From the IMG/VR virus record IMGVR_UViG_3300044858_000394, positions 1-22,043 of that record: a DNA stretch of 22,043 nt; one strand, 5' to 3'. The notes under the pieces are model-generated. The model was not told where the DNA came from and did no database searches. It worked only from the letters and a program-made list of their open reading frames with translations. Shown here piece by piece: positions 1 to 7,819 of the stretch (its first letter is position 1; each line of letters opens with the position of its first letter). The DNA is from a virus. Both the position numbers and the translations under genes were made by a program.

Positions 1-3000
1 GTAGACCATGCCTGATACTCAGGGGTTTGCCTAAATTCAGTCAACCGCTTGTGCAGGGGGGACATGGCTTCAAGCAGTTTCTCTTGATAGCCCGCCATCT
101 CTTCTACCGTATTGGCAAAACGAGCACCTGTCTCACCCAAATAGTTCTTAGAGATTTCACCCAAGGCAGACAAGTTCAACGCCTTGTACATCAACTGACG
201 GCCAACTGTGCCAATCTTCTCCGCACCCTTCCAAAACCCAACAGCACCTTCTTTGTTCATAAGAGGTTGCTTGCGGATAGTGTCGCCCATCTTTGTGAAC
301 ATCTCTTGCACAACATTAGGGTTATGCAGGGATTGTGCATACATAGTTTCACCCATGCGCTCGGCAGGGGGAGGGCTGATGATGTCGTTCAGCATGCGGT
401 CAATCGCATCCAACGCAGTCTCGGTCTTAGGGGGCAAGCGGAGCATCTGACGTACAGAATTAACTAAACGCTCCCAACCAGTGAGCTTCTCGCCAGTGGG
501 CTTGAACTGCTTTAAGTGATTGCGAAACCCATCATTACTCCACGCTTCCGCAGCGAACTCTTGTATATCTTGCGCACCATAAGTTCCTTCAGTGCCTTTC
601 TTCATTTGATTGAAGAGGGTTGTGACCTGACGGGTAACGGGGTGTGACGGGTTGTCCAAAGTGTGGGACATGGTTGCATGTGAGGACTCATGCAAAATCT
701 CGTACTCAGTAGCACCGTCACGCAGATAGACTGTGTTGGTCTTTGGATCGTACATGGACTTCTTAGCGCCATATACTAGGTTCACATTACCAACCAGTTT
801 GGATAAGTTCTGTGCAAAAAGTTCTGCTGTCTTAGATGAACCGCTATCCGCCAGCGCCTGTAAAGCGCCTACCAAGTTATTGTTAGCAAGCTGTTGGAGC
901 ACCACCGGGTGAGCCTGTGTATGTAATGCGGCAAGGTCTGCATCAGCCTCAAAGCCAGTTATATCGGTGTCGGCAATATCATCTAAATCACTGTAAGGAT
1001 CTTCTTCAGCCAACTGCCGTGCAAGACGTTGTAGTTCTTTCTTACGTTTGCCAGCCAAAGTTTTTGTACCTTTAGCGTCTTCAAGTTCTTCTAGCGTAGG
1101 CGCAAACTCACCTTCGGCTTTGGCAGTAGCGGCTTCGTCAGCAACTTGCGTTGCTGTACCTTTGCGAATGTCTTGTTGCTTCTGCTGTTTCTTGCGTGTC
1201 TTACTAGAGTTTATTTTCTCTTTTGTGTATTGCGCAATCTTCTGATCCATGAATGCTACAGCTTCAGGAGACAAGTTAGCACGTGCCCATGCTTCGGCAT
1301 TCTTGGCGTGGATACCGCCTTGGCCTAAATAAAACGCGGCTTCTTCTTTGGTGCCAAACGTAGGTTCGGGAGTTGCCGCAAAAGTTCCGGGCTTTGATTC
1401 ACTAGGCAACGTCATCTTTGAGTTGCGGTAAGCAGTAGGCTGATACACCAAATCGTTGGCAATCGAATCAAGCGCAAGTTCGGGGACTACTTTGCCAAAA
1501 TAGGCACGGGCATCTTTAGCAATCTGATCTAACTTGTTCTTTAGCCCACTCAACTTCTGTTGGATAGTGGGCAGTTCTGCGGATAAATCAGGGCGATCTA
1601 AGATGCCTCGTGTGGTAGTTGTTGCCGCTTGTCTTTGCGCTTCTGCTTGCTCGGTTTGAGTGGTCGTAGTGCCATCGGTTGTGGTTCCTTCAGTTAATGT
1701 AGTGGACTGCTGTCCTTCTCTTCCAGTAGCGTCTGTAGCATTCTGGTCAGTAGAAACATTTCCACCTCCGACAGTTGTTTCATCGGCTGTGGTATTTTCT
1801 GTAGCAGTGGATTGGCTATCCACGCTAGGGCTTCCTCCACCTGTGGTGGTGTCAGGTCTTGTAACATCAGGTACTCCAAATGCAAATTGGCGGGTTTGTT
1901 CTTGCTGTTTCTGCTTGGTGGGAGAGATATCTACGGACTGCATTTCAGCACGAGCGGCTTTGACTTCTTCGGGATCAAAGGTGCTGACAATATCATCGTA
2001 TGCGGCAGGGTCGATGTTGCCCATGAACTCAGGGTTCTCAAGCGTCTGAATAAACTTGCGGCGACCATCGACCGTATCAAGATCGGTACCTAATAACTGC
2101 AAACCAACCTTAGAGCGGTCAGACACCTTAAGATTTTTCAGGGTGTCAACTGTAACGGGATCCCCGGGCGTGTTTGTAGTTACAGGGCCAAACGCAAAGT
2201 CACGTGTAGCTTGTTGTTGATCAGCACGTTGCTGTTCAAGTGCGGGGCTGTATAAACCACCAGTACCGGGAGTAGGTGGCACTTTGGCAAACGCACTGCC
2301 TTTGGCTCTCTCAGCATCATACGCTCGGTCGAGTGCAGTTTCAAAATCATACTCGGCTTGTAGCTTATCAATTTCAGCTTGAGTTTCTGCATCAGGCGTA
2401 TAACCTTCAGCGGGCCGTATTTGATCCATACGCGCTTGAAGAGCTTTAAGGTTCTCTGCACGTTGGTTGTAATCAGGCAGACCCTCAAACGTAGAAGTTA
2501 AGTCTGCTTCACGTTGCTTACGTGCGTTCTCAAGTGCAATGTCGTATTCAGCACGGCGTTCAGGGGTGAGCGTACCGGCTTTAGCTTCGGCATCCATTTG
2601 CGCTTTGAGAGCCGCTTCGGCTTCTTTGGTATCTTTAAACTCTTTGCGGGCAGTCAAGCCTTGGCTTGCGCCACCGACAGTACCAAACGCACCACCACCG
2701 ATTGCACCTTTAACAAACGATTCTTTGAACCGCTGAATGTTCTCTGGGCCAAACATGTCTTTAGTACTACCTGCAACTTGTTCTGCGGCGGCATTGATAG
2801 ACTCTTGCGCTGCCTCAGTCAAACCTTCAGTACCTGCGGTTTTAGCGGCTTCTTTGCCAATGTACTTCCACACTTTTGGTGCGGCACCAGAATCTTTGGC
2901 CATCTTTTCAATGACCTTCATCTTGCCGTAACCACCAAGTTCACCCAACAATTTGCCGGGGACAATAGCGTCTAAGACGGAAGATAGACCACCAAACAAA

Positions 3001-3656
3001 GCAGCAATACCCGGCTCCATCTTGTCAGTTTCTTGGTAGATGCTTTCGAACACTTCAGGTGCGTTCTGTGCAAACGAACCAAGGTACACACCACCATACA
3101 TCGCACGTTTACCTGCGACCTCACCCGCTTTTTTAGCGGCAGTCTCTGCGGCGGCAAGTCCTACACGGGATAGCGGGCCAGCTTCCAAAGCGGCACCCAT
3201 AGCACCACGAGCGGCAATCCTACTACCCACAGCACCGGCACCTATACCGGGGACTAACGCAGTTAAAGCTGTTGGGCCAAGTTCACCCAAAGTTTCTGCG
3301 CCGTACTGCAAGGCTTCGTATGGGCTACCAATTTCAGTGTATGACCTGAACTGCGTAGGGTACTTGGTTTCTAATGCGGCACGGGATTCTTGCGCCTCTC
3401 CCAGTTGACGTTGGGCGTACTCATCAAAGCCAAGCGCAGATGCGCCCATAGCGGGGAGCGTGTCCCCTAAAGCGATACCTGTTTCCCCCAAACCACGCAT
3501 GAAGCCGCGCTTGAGGAGGGTGCCAATCCCTACATCAGGCTTTGGCATTCTAAAATCGTACTTCTTTTCAAGCCTACCCAATTCAGCCTGTAACTGTTCG
3601 GGTGTTAACTCATCACTAAATTTAACAGGGCCAAGTTTAGGCAGGTCGATAATCAT
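1..3656 (-). CDS. Giant phage protein with zincin (HExxH) metallopeptidase domain, C-terminus beyond window
   Basis: An open frame of 1,218 codons runs from ATG at 3656 to the left edge with no stop, so the C-terminus is missing. AGGTAAG precedes the ATG, 15 bases after the upstream stop. Residues about 45-335 are rich in Gly/Ala hydrophobic stretches (for example LGELGPTALTALVPGIGAGA, 123-142), with SFAQNAPEVFESIYQE (194-209) and EGLTEAAQESINAAAEQ (277-293). I recall this pattern from large phage ejection and polyvalent proteins. Residues about 335-455 look helical. Two TRxFAFG motifs follow (484-490, 588-594), then a Thr/Gly/Ser-rich linker (about 601-683). HESSH lies at 989-993, with EFAAEAWSN at 1033-1041 offering a third zinc-ligand glutamate (E1033 or E1037). 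Gene position matches T7 gp16 (internal virion protein D), but a zincin replaces the usual lytic transglycosylase in the part seen. I infer a virion-borne, injected peptidase. Frame and motif are certain; role is not. Confidence 0.85.
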   Translation of the reverse strand, partial: MIIDLPKLGPVKFSDELTPEQLQAELGRLEKKYDFRMPKPDVGIGTLLKRGFMRGLGETGIALGDTLPAMGASALGFDEYAQRQLGEAQESRAALETKYPTQFRSYTEIGSPYEALQYGAETLGELGPTALTALVPGIGAGAVGSRIAARGAMGAALEAGPLSRVGLAAAETAAKKAGEVAGKRAMYGGVYLGSFAQNAPEVFESIYQETDKMEPGIAALFGGLSSVLDAIVPGKLLGELGGYGKMKVIEKMAKDSGAAPKVWKYIGKEAAKTAGTEGLTEAAQESINAAAEQVAGSTKDMFGPENIQRFKESFVKGAIGGGAFGTVGGASQGLTARKEFKDTKEAEAALKAQMDAEAKAGTLTPERRAEYDIALENARKQREADLTSTFEGLPDYNQRAENLKALQARMDQIRPAEGYTPDAETQAEIDKLQAEYDFETALDRAYDAERAKGSAFAKVPPTPGTGGLYSPALEQQRADQQQATRDFAFGPVTTNTPGDPVTVDTLKNLKVSDRSKVGLQLLGTDLDTVDGRRKFIQTLENPEFMGNIDPAAYDDIVSTFDPEEVKAARAEMQSVDISPTKQKQQEQTRQFAFGVPDVTRPDTTTGGGSPSVDSQSTATENTTADETTVGGGNVSTDQNATDATGREGQQSTTLTEGTTTDGTTTTQTEQAEAQRQAATTTTRGILDRPDLSAELPTIQQKLSGLKNKLDQIAKDARAYFGKVVPELALDSIANDLVYQPTAYRNSKMTLPSESKPGTFAATPEPTFGTKEEAAFYLGQGGIHAKNAEAWARANLSPEAVAFMDQKIAQYTKEKINSSKTRKKQQKQQDIRKGTATQVADEAATAKAEGEFAPTLEELEDAKGTKTLAGKRKKELQRLARQLAEEDPYSDLDDIADTDITGFEADADLAALHTQAHPVVLQQLANNNLVGALQALADSGSSKTAELFAQNLSKLVGNVNLVYGAKKSMYDPKTNTVYLRDGATEYEILHESSHATMSHTLDNPSHPVTRQVTTLFNQMKKGTEGTYGAQDIQEFAAEAWSNDGFRNHLKQFKPTGEKLTGWERLVNSVRQMLRLPPKTETALDAIDRMLNDIISPPPAERMGETMYAQSLHNPNVVQEMFTKMGDTIRKQPLMNKEGAVGFWKGAEKIGTVGRQLMYKALNLSALGEISKNYLGETGARFANTVEEMAGYQEKLLEAMSPLHKRLTEFRQTPEYQAWS
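678..692 (-). other. Zincin active-site motif HESSH in the giant protein
   Basis: Codons 989-993 read His-Glu-Ser-Ser-His, followed by Ala-Thr. HExxH is the zinc-binding and catalytic signature of zincin metallopeptidases: two His ligands and a general-base Glu. The preceding residues (TVYLRDGATEYEILHE) have the hydrophobic character of the active-site helix. The acidic EFAAEAW segment 40 residues downstream is where a gluzincin-like third ligand would be expected. Confidence 0.75.
1608..1856 (-). repeat. Low-complexity Thr/Gly/Ser linker inside the giant protein
   Basis: This codes for residues about 601-683 of the giant protein, dominated by Thr, Ser, Gly, Gln and acidic residues (TTTGGGS, TTVGGG, TTTDGTTTT). 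It separates the N-terminal hydrophobic and helical half from the half carrying the HESSH motif. Both FAFG motifs lie on its N-terminal side. It reads as a flexible interdomain linker. Confidence 0.6.
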
Positions 3657-3671
3657 ACTTACTTACCTATT

Positions 3672-5534
3672 TTAATATTCGCCGGATGGACGTGCGCTTA
3701 AAGCATCTATTGCTTGGCCCCTGATATCTGCTAGATAGGCTTGTTTACGTTTATTAAATATATCTGCGGCTTGTTGGCTACGCAAGTCTTTAGCAGTCAG
3801 GAAATTAGGGCCATAGTCTTTGGCAAGTTGCGCTCTGAGGGTGGCACCTTCATTTTGCATAAAGTCATTAAGACCTTTTGCAGTTGCTTGCATAATACGC
3901 GCTTTATTTGCGTCATCCAAAGAGGCATAACGTTTTTCTTGTGCGGCAAGAGTTGCTTTAGAGATTGACCCTTGCTGTTGTAGTTGTGCAATACCCAGTG
4001 CGTTACGGTTCTGTTGGTCAATTGCAGACAGTTTTAACTGCTCACCTTGGTTAAGTACACCAGCTTTACCAATATCACCAGTCTGTTCAATTTGTTGACG
4101 TTGTAAGGCTTGGCTATTACCGGCAGAAGCGGCGTTCAAATTTAAGCTAGTGTACTTATACAAGTTATCAGCGGCACGTTCTCCAGCCGCTTGAGCGGCT
4201 TGGTAGTTGCCTTTCTTAGACGCAACTTTCTGTTGCTCAAGGTTGTCACGATAATCTTCTAACTTATCTTTAGCGGCACGATTTGCGGCTTCACCACGAA
4301 TGAGGTCTTCAATACCTTGACTGCCTTCGTTACCCAGAGCACCTGCAAGGGTGCGTTCTTTACTACCGGCAATACGCAGACCTGTTTTGATACCGGTCAA
4401 GGCGCGGCCAATTGCACTTTCTCTTTCAAGGCCAGTTTCTCGTTTGCCAAGACGTTCTTCACGAGCTTCAAACCCGGGTCTGTCCATATCTTCCAGTTTA
4501 TTTTGCACTTCTGTAACTTTAGCTTCTACTGCCGTTTTTGTTTCTGCTGGTAATTTTTTGGTAATTGCATCAAGGTCGGTTAATACAGGAGCCGTACGTA
4601 CTGGCAGAGTCGCAATAGTTGGCGTGTATGTCTGCATAGCAGGCATCTTAAAACCAATATCAGCAGAAGCCGCAGGGGGAGCGGGAGGAGGTGGTTGTGT
4701 TTGAGCACCGGGAGCACCGGGAGCCGCAGGTGTGGGGGTTGGAGCTACAGCTTGAGTAGGCGCGGCAAAACTAGCGAGTGCAGATGGCCCTTCTGCCGCA
4801 AGTTGTTGTAACTGCGGAAAAGATAAGTTTGGTAGCGCGGACGCAACGGCTTTAGCCGCTAGGCGTTCTTCATCAGTTTGTCGCATGAACAAACCGGGCA
4901 CAGCGGACGCAGGGCCATACTGCATTTGCAGTTTGTTGCGTAGTTTGGCCATTTCATTAGCCTCAGTAAAATTTTGTCCTAGGCCACTAAAGTAACGACC
5001 TGCTGGGGTTGTTTCTTTAGGTTTAAACACATCATAAGATTGCTGAAGTTTTTCACCACTTTTCTCCATGGCATCAAGTATTTCTTTAGCGCGTTTTCTG
5101 TCGCTTTCACTCATGCCTGTGAACCCAGTGTTCTGATAACGCTCAACCTTGCCACCATCTTCAAACGCAATGATGCCGCCACCGGCATAGGACTGTGGCA
5201 GGTTAGATTGCAGAGCTTCAACACCTTGAGACTGATCCGCTTGAGCGGCTTGCGCCATAACTTGTTGAGCAATCGGAGCACCACCCTGTTGTGGTTGTTG
5301 CATCCCAGCACCAGTAACAGCTTGCGCCATCTTGGCTTTAACTTCTAACAACTTGTTGGTAAGTTCTTGAATGAGGGGAATACCCACATACGACTTAATT
5401 GCACCGCTCTGAACACCCGCAATAAGACTTTTCTGTATAGCTTGAATCTGTTCTGGGTTTCTGGCACCTTTAGCCATTGCCGCCATAGAAGCGGCGCGGC
5501 GTGACATGTCATCTTGTAGGCTATTGAGGCTCAT
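3672..5534 (-). CDS. Large Ala/Gln-rich virion (ejection-type) protein, 620 aa
   Basis: ATG at 5534 is preceded by AAGGTTAAATT, and the upstream gene stops 9 bases earlier. Residues 1-110 look helical and Ala/Gln-rich. Residues 116-129 carry YAGGGIIAFEDGGK, a motif I recall from many uncultured aquatic phage proteins and which echoes motifs in neighbouring genes. A Pro/Ala linker spans 259-289, and residues about 318-610 are charged, Ala/Gln/Lys/Glu-rich and predicted helical. No enzymatic motif is seen. Position just before the giant protein and after the 615-aa protein corresponds to T7 gp15 (internal virion protein C). I infer an internal or ejected protein by composition and gene order, not by a recognised domain. 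Confidence 0.8.
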   Translation of the reverse strand: MSLNSLQDDMSRRAASMAAMAKGARNPEQIQAIQKSLIAGVQSGAIKSYVGIPLIQELTNKLLEVKAKMAQAVTGAGMQQPQQGGAPIAQQVMAQAAQADQSQGVEALQSNLPQSYAGGGIIAFEDGGKVERYQNTGFTGMSESDRKRAKEILDAMEKSGEKLQQSYDVFKPKETTPAGRYFSGLGQNFTEANEMAKLRNKLQMQYGPASAVPGLFMRQTDEERLAAKAVASALPNLSFPQLQQLAAEGPSALASFAAPTQAVAPTPTPAAPGAPGAQTQPPPPAPPAASADIGFKMPAMQTYTPTIATLPVRTAPVLTDLDAITKKLPAETKTAVEAKVTEVQNKLEDMDRPGFEAREERLGKRETGLERESAIGRALTGIKTGLRIAGSKERTLAGALGNEGSQGIEDLIRGEAANRAAKDKLEDYRDNLEQQKVASKKGNYQAAQAAGERAADNLYKYTSLNLNAASAGNSQALQRQQIEQTGDIGKAGVLNQGEQLKLSAIDQQNRNALGIAQLQQQGSISKATLAAQEKRYASLDDANKARIMQATAKGLNDFMQNEGATLRAQLAKDYGPNFLTAKDLRSQQAADIFNKRKQAYLADIRGQAIDALSARPSGEY

Positions 5535-5543
5535 AATTTAACC

Positions 5544-7391
5544 TTATCGTGGAGTCAAAGCGTTGTTCAATGCCAAGGCACTAACACCGGCTGTACCAAA
5601 ACCTGCAATCTGATTACCAAGTGTAGGCTGTGCTTGATACTGAGTTGTAGTTGTACCGGGAACGGCATAACCACGCAACAAAGCGTTGTACTGATTGAAC
5701 GCAGTCATAGGCGCTTCTTGCGCTTGCGCGTAGTTCTGGATCGCTTGGTTGATGATCTGCTGTTGCTGACCTTGTTGCTGCCCGCCAATTTGATTTTGCA
5801 AACCAAGAATACCTGTCTGTGCAGCAAGTTGCTGTGTGCCAAGTTGACCAAGAGTCCCGGCAGCCTGATTGGCTAACCCATAACCAGCTTGTTGTCCTGT
5901 AACACCTTGGAGGCCCACTTGAGCACCCTGCATACCTTGGGCAGTGCCTGCAAGACCACGATCTGCGCCTGACAAAGCAAGTTGACCAGAAGCCAAAGCA
6001 CGATCCACACCAGATAAGCCAACACCGGCACCTTGCATGGCGGCTTGAGAACCTTGGATACCTTGGCCAGTACCCGCCAGTTGAGCATTAATACCTTGTA
6101 AGCCAACACCTGCGCCTTGCATACCCAGACCATACATAGAACCAGCCTGACCTACACCAGACAGAGCACCTTGTTGTCCTTGTAATGCTTGACCAATACC
6201 AGACAGGCCAAGTTGACCACCTTGCAAGGCAGTACCTAGACCAGATTGCGCACCACTCAAACCTTGAAGACCAAGATTGGAGCCATACTGCATAGCTTGA
6301 ACCGCTTTTTCATAAGCGGCTTGTTGACCTTGAGCGCGGATGGCATCCATCTGTGAAGCCAAAGCACGGTTAGCTTCAGCATTCTCAATAGCCTGACGGG
6401 CACCACCAAACGCACCTGCACGAGCGGCGGCGGCTTTACGGCCTTGAGCGGCAATATCCGCTTGACGTTGCGCACCCTGTATTTGAACATCAGTCACAGC
6501 AGACTGATAGGGATTCATGTATCGCTGAACCGCATAAGGATCGGTCATTTGCGCGGCATATTGTTGCCCTGCGGCGGCTTGTTGACGTGCTAAATCTTGT
6601 GATTGCGCAGTGATACCTCGGCCAGTGTTTTGGGCATCAAGTGCCATATTGCCAATAGTAGAAGCATTTTGGCCATAACCTAAAGCAGTGTTTGCTAACT
6701 GAGCAGCTTGCTGGCCGTAACCTGCGCCCATACCGCCATAATACTGACCACCTTGTGTGCCAATTTGTTGCCCTAACAGACCAGACTGTTGACCTTGCAG
6801 ACCAGCTTGAACACCCATGTTGCCGTAGCCATAAGCCGCTTGTTCACCCATGGCGGCACGTTGCGCCGCTTGTTGCGCCGCTTGCATACCAAGAGCCTGA
6901 CCCATTTGGCCGGACTGGAATCCAGCATTGCCATAACCTGCGGCTTGATTGGCAGTACCTAAACCACCTTGGGCGGCGGCGTTAGCGTAACCAGTAGCTT
7001 GATTAAACTGGCCGGGCATCATCAAGTTGGCCGCGTTGTACTGAACCTGCTGTTGCAGAGGACTAAAGCCCGCTACGTATTTAGACGGGTCACTGCTGTA
7101 AGGGACAAACGGTTTAGTACCTGTGATGTCCTCGTTGTAAATGATGTTACCAGCTTCGTCTTTTTGACCACTGTCAACTTTTTTGGTTTGGAATAAGTTT
7201 CTACCCGCACCCATAAGCACGTTCTCAACTTGAGGACGCAGCCAGTCAGGCACATTAGATTGCGTAACGTTTGTTTGTGTGGGGCCACCGCCGCCACCGC
7301 CGCCATAAATAATGCGGCCACCTTCTTTACGGGTTACAGATTCACCAAGGGGTTCACCCATGGCGTAAAGTTCTCGGCGGGAATAGCTCAT
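5544..7391 (-). CDS. Gly/Gln/Ala-rich virion protein with heptad repeats, 615 aa
   Basis: ATG is at 7391, just inside the 3' end of the preceding gene (4-base overlap). The N-terminus has KEGGRIIYGGGGGGG (22-36). Residues about 150-260 are Gly/Gln/Tyr-rich. Residues 285-366 form a conserved-looking helical segment containing DPYAVQRYMNPY and AAAARAGAFGGARQAIENAE, a pattern I recall from other aquatic podovirus-like proteins. Residues 373-498 are 18 in-register seven-residue repeats (pattern x-G/A-L-x-G-x-x). Residues 537-545 are nearly all Gln, and 547-587 hold a distinctive C-terminal block (AQEAPMTAFNQYNALLRGYA). No enzyme motif is visible. Size, composition and neighbours suggest an internal virion protein that is ejected into the host, as for T7 gp14/gp15, but this is inference. 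Confidence 0.8.
   Translation of the reverse strand: MSYSRRELYAMGEPLGESVTRKEGGRIIYGGGGGGGPTQTNVTQSNVPDWLRPQVENVLMGAGRNLFQTKKVDSGQKDEAGNIIYNEDITGTKPFVPYSSDPSKYVAGFSPLQQQVQYNAANLMMPGQFNQATGYANAAAQGGLGTANQAAGYGNAGFQSGQMGQALGMQAAQQAAQRAAMGEQAAYGYGNMGVQAGLQGQQSGLLGQQIGTQGGQYYGGMGAGYGQQAAQLANTALGYGQNASTIGNMALDAQNTGRGITAQSQDLARQQAAAGQQYAAQMTDPYAVQRYMNPYQSAVTDVQIQGAQRQADIAAQGRKAAAARAGAFGGARQAIENAEANRALASQMDAIRAQGQQAAYEKAVQAMQYGSNLGLQGLSGAQSGLGTALQGGQLGLSGIGQALQGQQGALSGVGQAGSMYGLGMQGAGVGLQGINAQLAGTGQGIQGSQAAMQGAGVGLSGVDRALASGQLALSGADRGLAGTAQGMQGAQVGLQGVTGQQAGYGLANQAAGTLGQLGTQQLAAQTGILGLQNQIGGQQQGQQQQIINQAIQNYAQAQEAPMTAFNQYNALLRGYAVPGTTTTQYQAQPTLGNQIAGFGTAGVSALALNNALTPR
5898..6275 (-). repeat. 18 tandem 21-bp units encoding glycine heptads
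   Basis: Residues 373-498 of the 615-aa protein divide into 18 consecutive sevens, such as VGLQGIN, QGIQGSQ, VGLSGVD, LALSGAD, QGMQGAQ and VGLQGVT. A large hydrophobic residue usually occupies position 3 and Gly or Ser/Ala position 5. Only the unit at 415-421 departs clearly. The DNA shows a matching 21-base period with variable third positions, so the period is kept at protein level. Confidence 0.8.
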
Positions 7392-7819
7392 ATTAGTACC
7401 TCGACTAAGGTGTTGCGCGGTTCAAAGTTATAACGTTTCCACAAGCGCACGATGGCTTCACGGCCACTACCTTGTATTTTCGTTGCCCCATGTGATTTAA
7501 GCAACTCTTTTAATTGCTCAAAAGTAGCTTGGTTAGAAATCAATTTACCGCCAATGCAAGTGACAAACGCTACCCTATGAAGCGGGTAGTTTATAAAGGA
7601 CACAGTGCAAGCACCGTGGATTTGTTTTTCTTCATCAATAGCAACTAACAAAAGCCATTGCCCAGAAGTTACATATTGTTGTACGTGGTCAATGTTGTAA
7701 CAATACGCCCAGTCAGGGAAGTCATGACCTTTGTTTAACGCATCCTCAATGTACGGCTTGACCGTAGGCCATATTTGCTGGACGTAGCTTACATCTACTG
7801 AACGGATTGTTAGGTTCAT
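7388..7819 (-). CDS. GNAT-fold-like protein, possible T7 gp13 (internal virion protein A) counterpart
   Basis: ATG at 7819 overlaps the upstream stop as ATGA. The Shine-Dalgarno is weak (GGATGATGTTG), so translation is probably coupled. The 143-aa protein has an acetyltransferase-like layout: an N-terminal strand and helix (LTIRSVDVSYVQQIWPTVKP), a central sheet (WLLLVAIDEEKQIHGACTVS), and a C-terminal helix-strand (REAIVRLWKRYNFEPRNTLV) like the end of GNAT domains. The usual acetyl-CoA loop (Q/R-x-x-G-x-G/A) is not obvious, so it may be catalytically inactive. T7 gp13, an internal virion protein of similar size at the equivalent gene position, is also described as related to this fold. A structural or assembly role is therefore at least as likely as acetylation. 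Confidence 0.65.
   Translation of the reverse strand: MNLTIRSVDVSYVQQIWPTVKPYIEDALNKGHDFPDWAYCYNIDHVQQYVTSGQWLLLVAIDEEKQIHGACTVSFINYPLHRVAFVTCIGGKLISNQATFEQLKELLKSHGATKIQGSGREAIVRLWKRYNFEPRNTLVEVLI

Noticed and set aside
27-467. Plus-strand open frame of 146 codons near the left edge
   Set aside because: It lies antisense to the continuous minus-strand giant gene, lacks a ribosome site and has no recognisable domain.
1-3656. Giant protein as a lytic transglycosylase by analogy with T7 gp16
   Set aside because: I see no transglycosylase-type catalytic segment in the visible 1,218 residues. The N-terminal region is hydrophobic Gly/Ala-rich instead; the missing C-terminus was not assessed.
5898-6275. 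Regular 21-base repeats considered as a CRISPR or non-coding iteron array
   Set aside because: The period is a multiple of three, units vary at third positions, and the reading frame stays open through them, so they are coding heptads.
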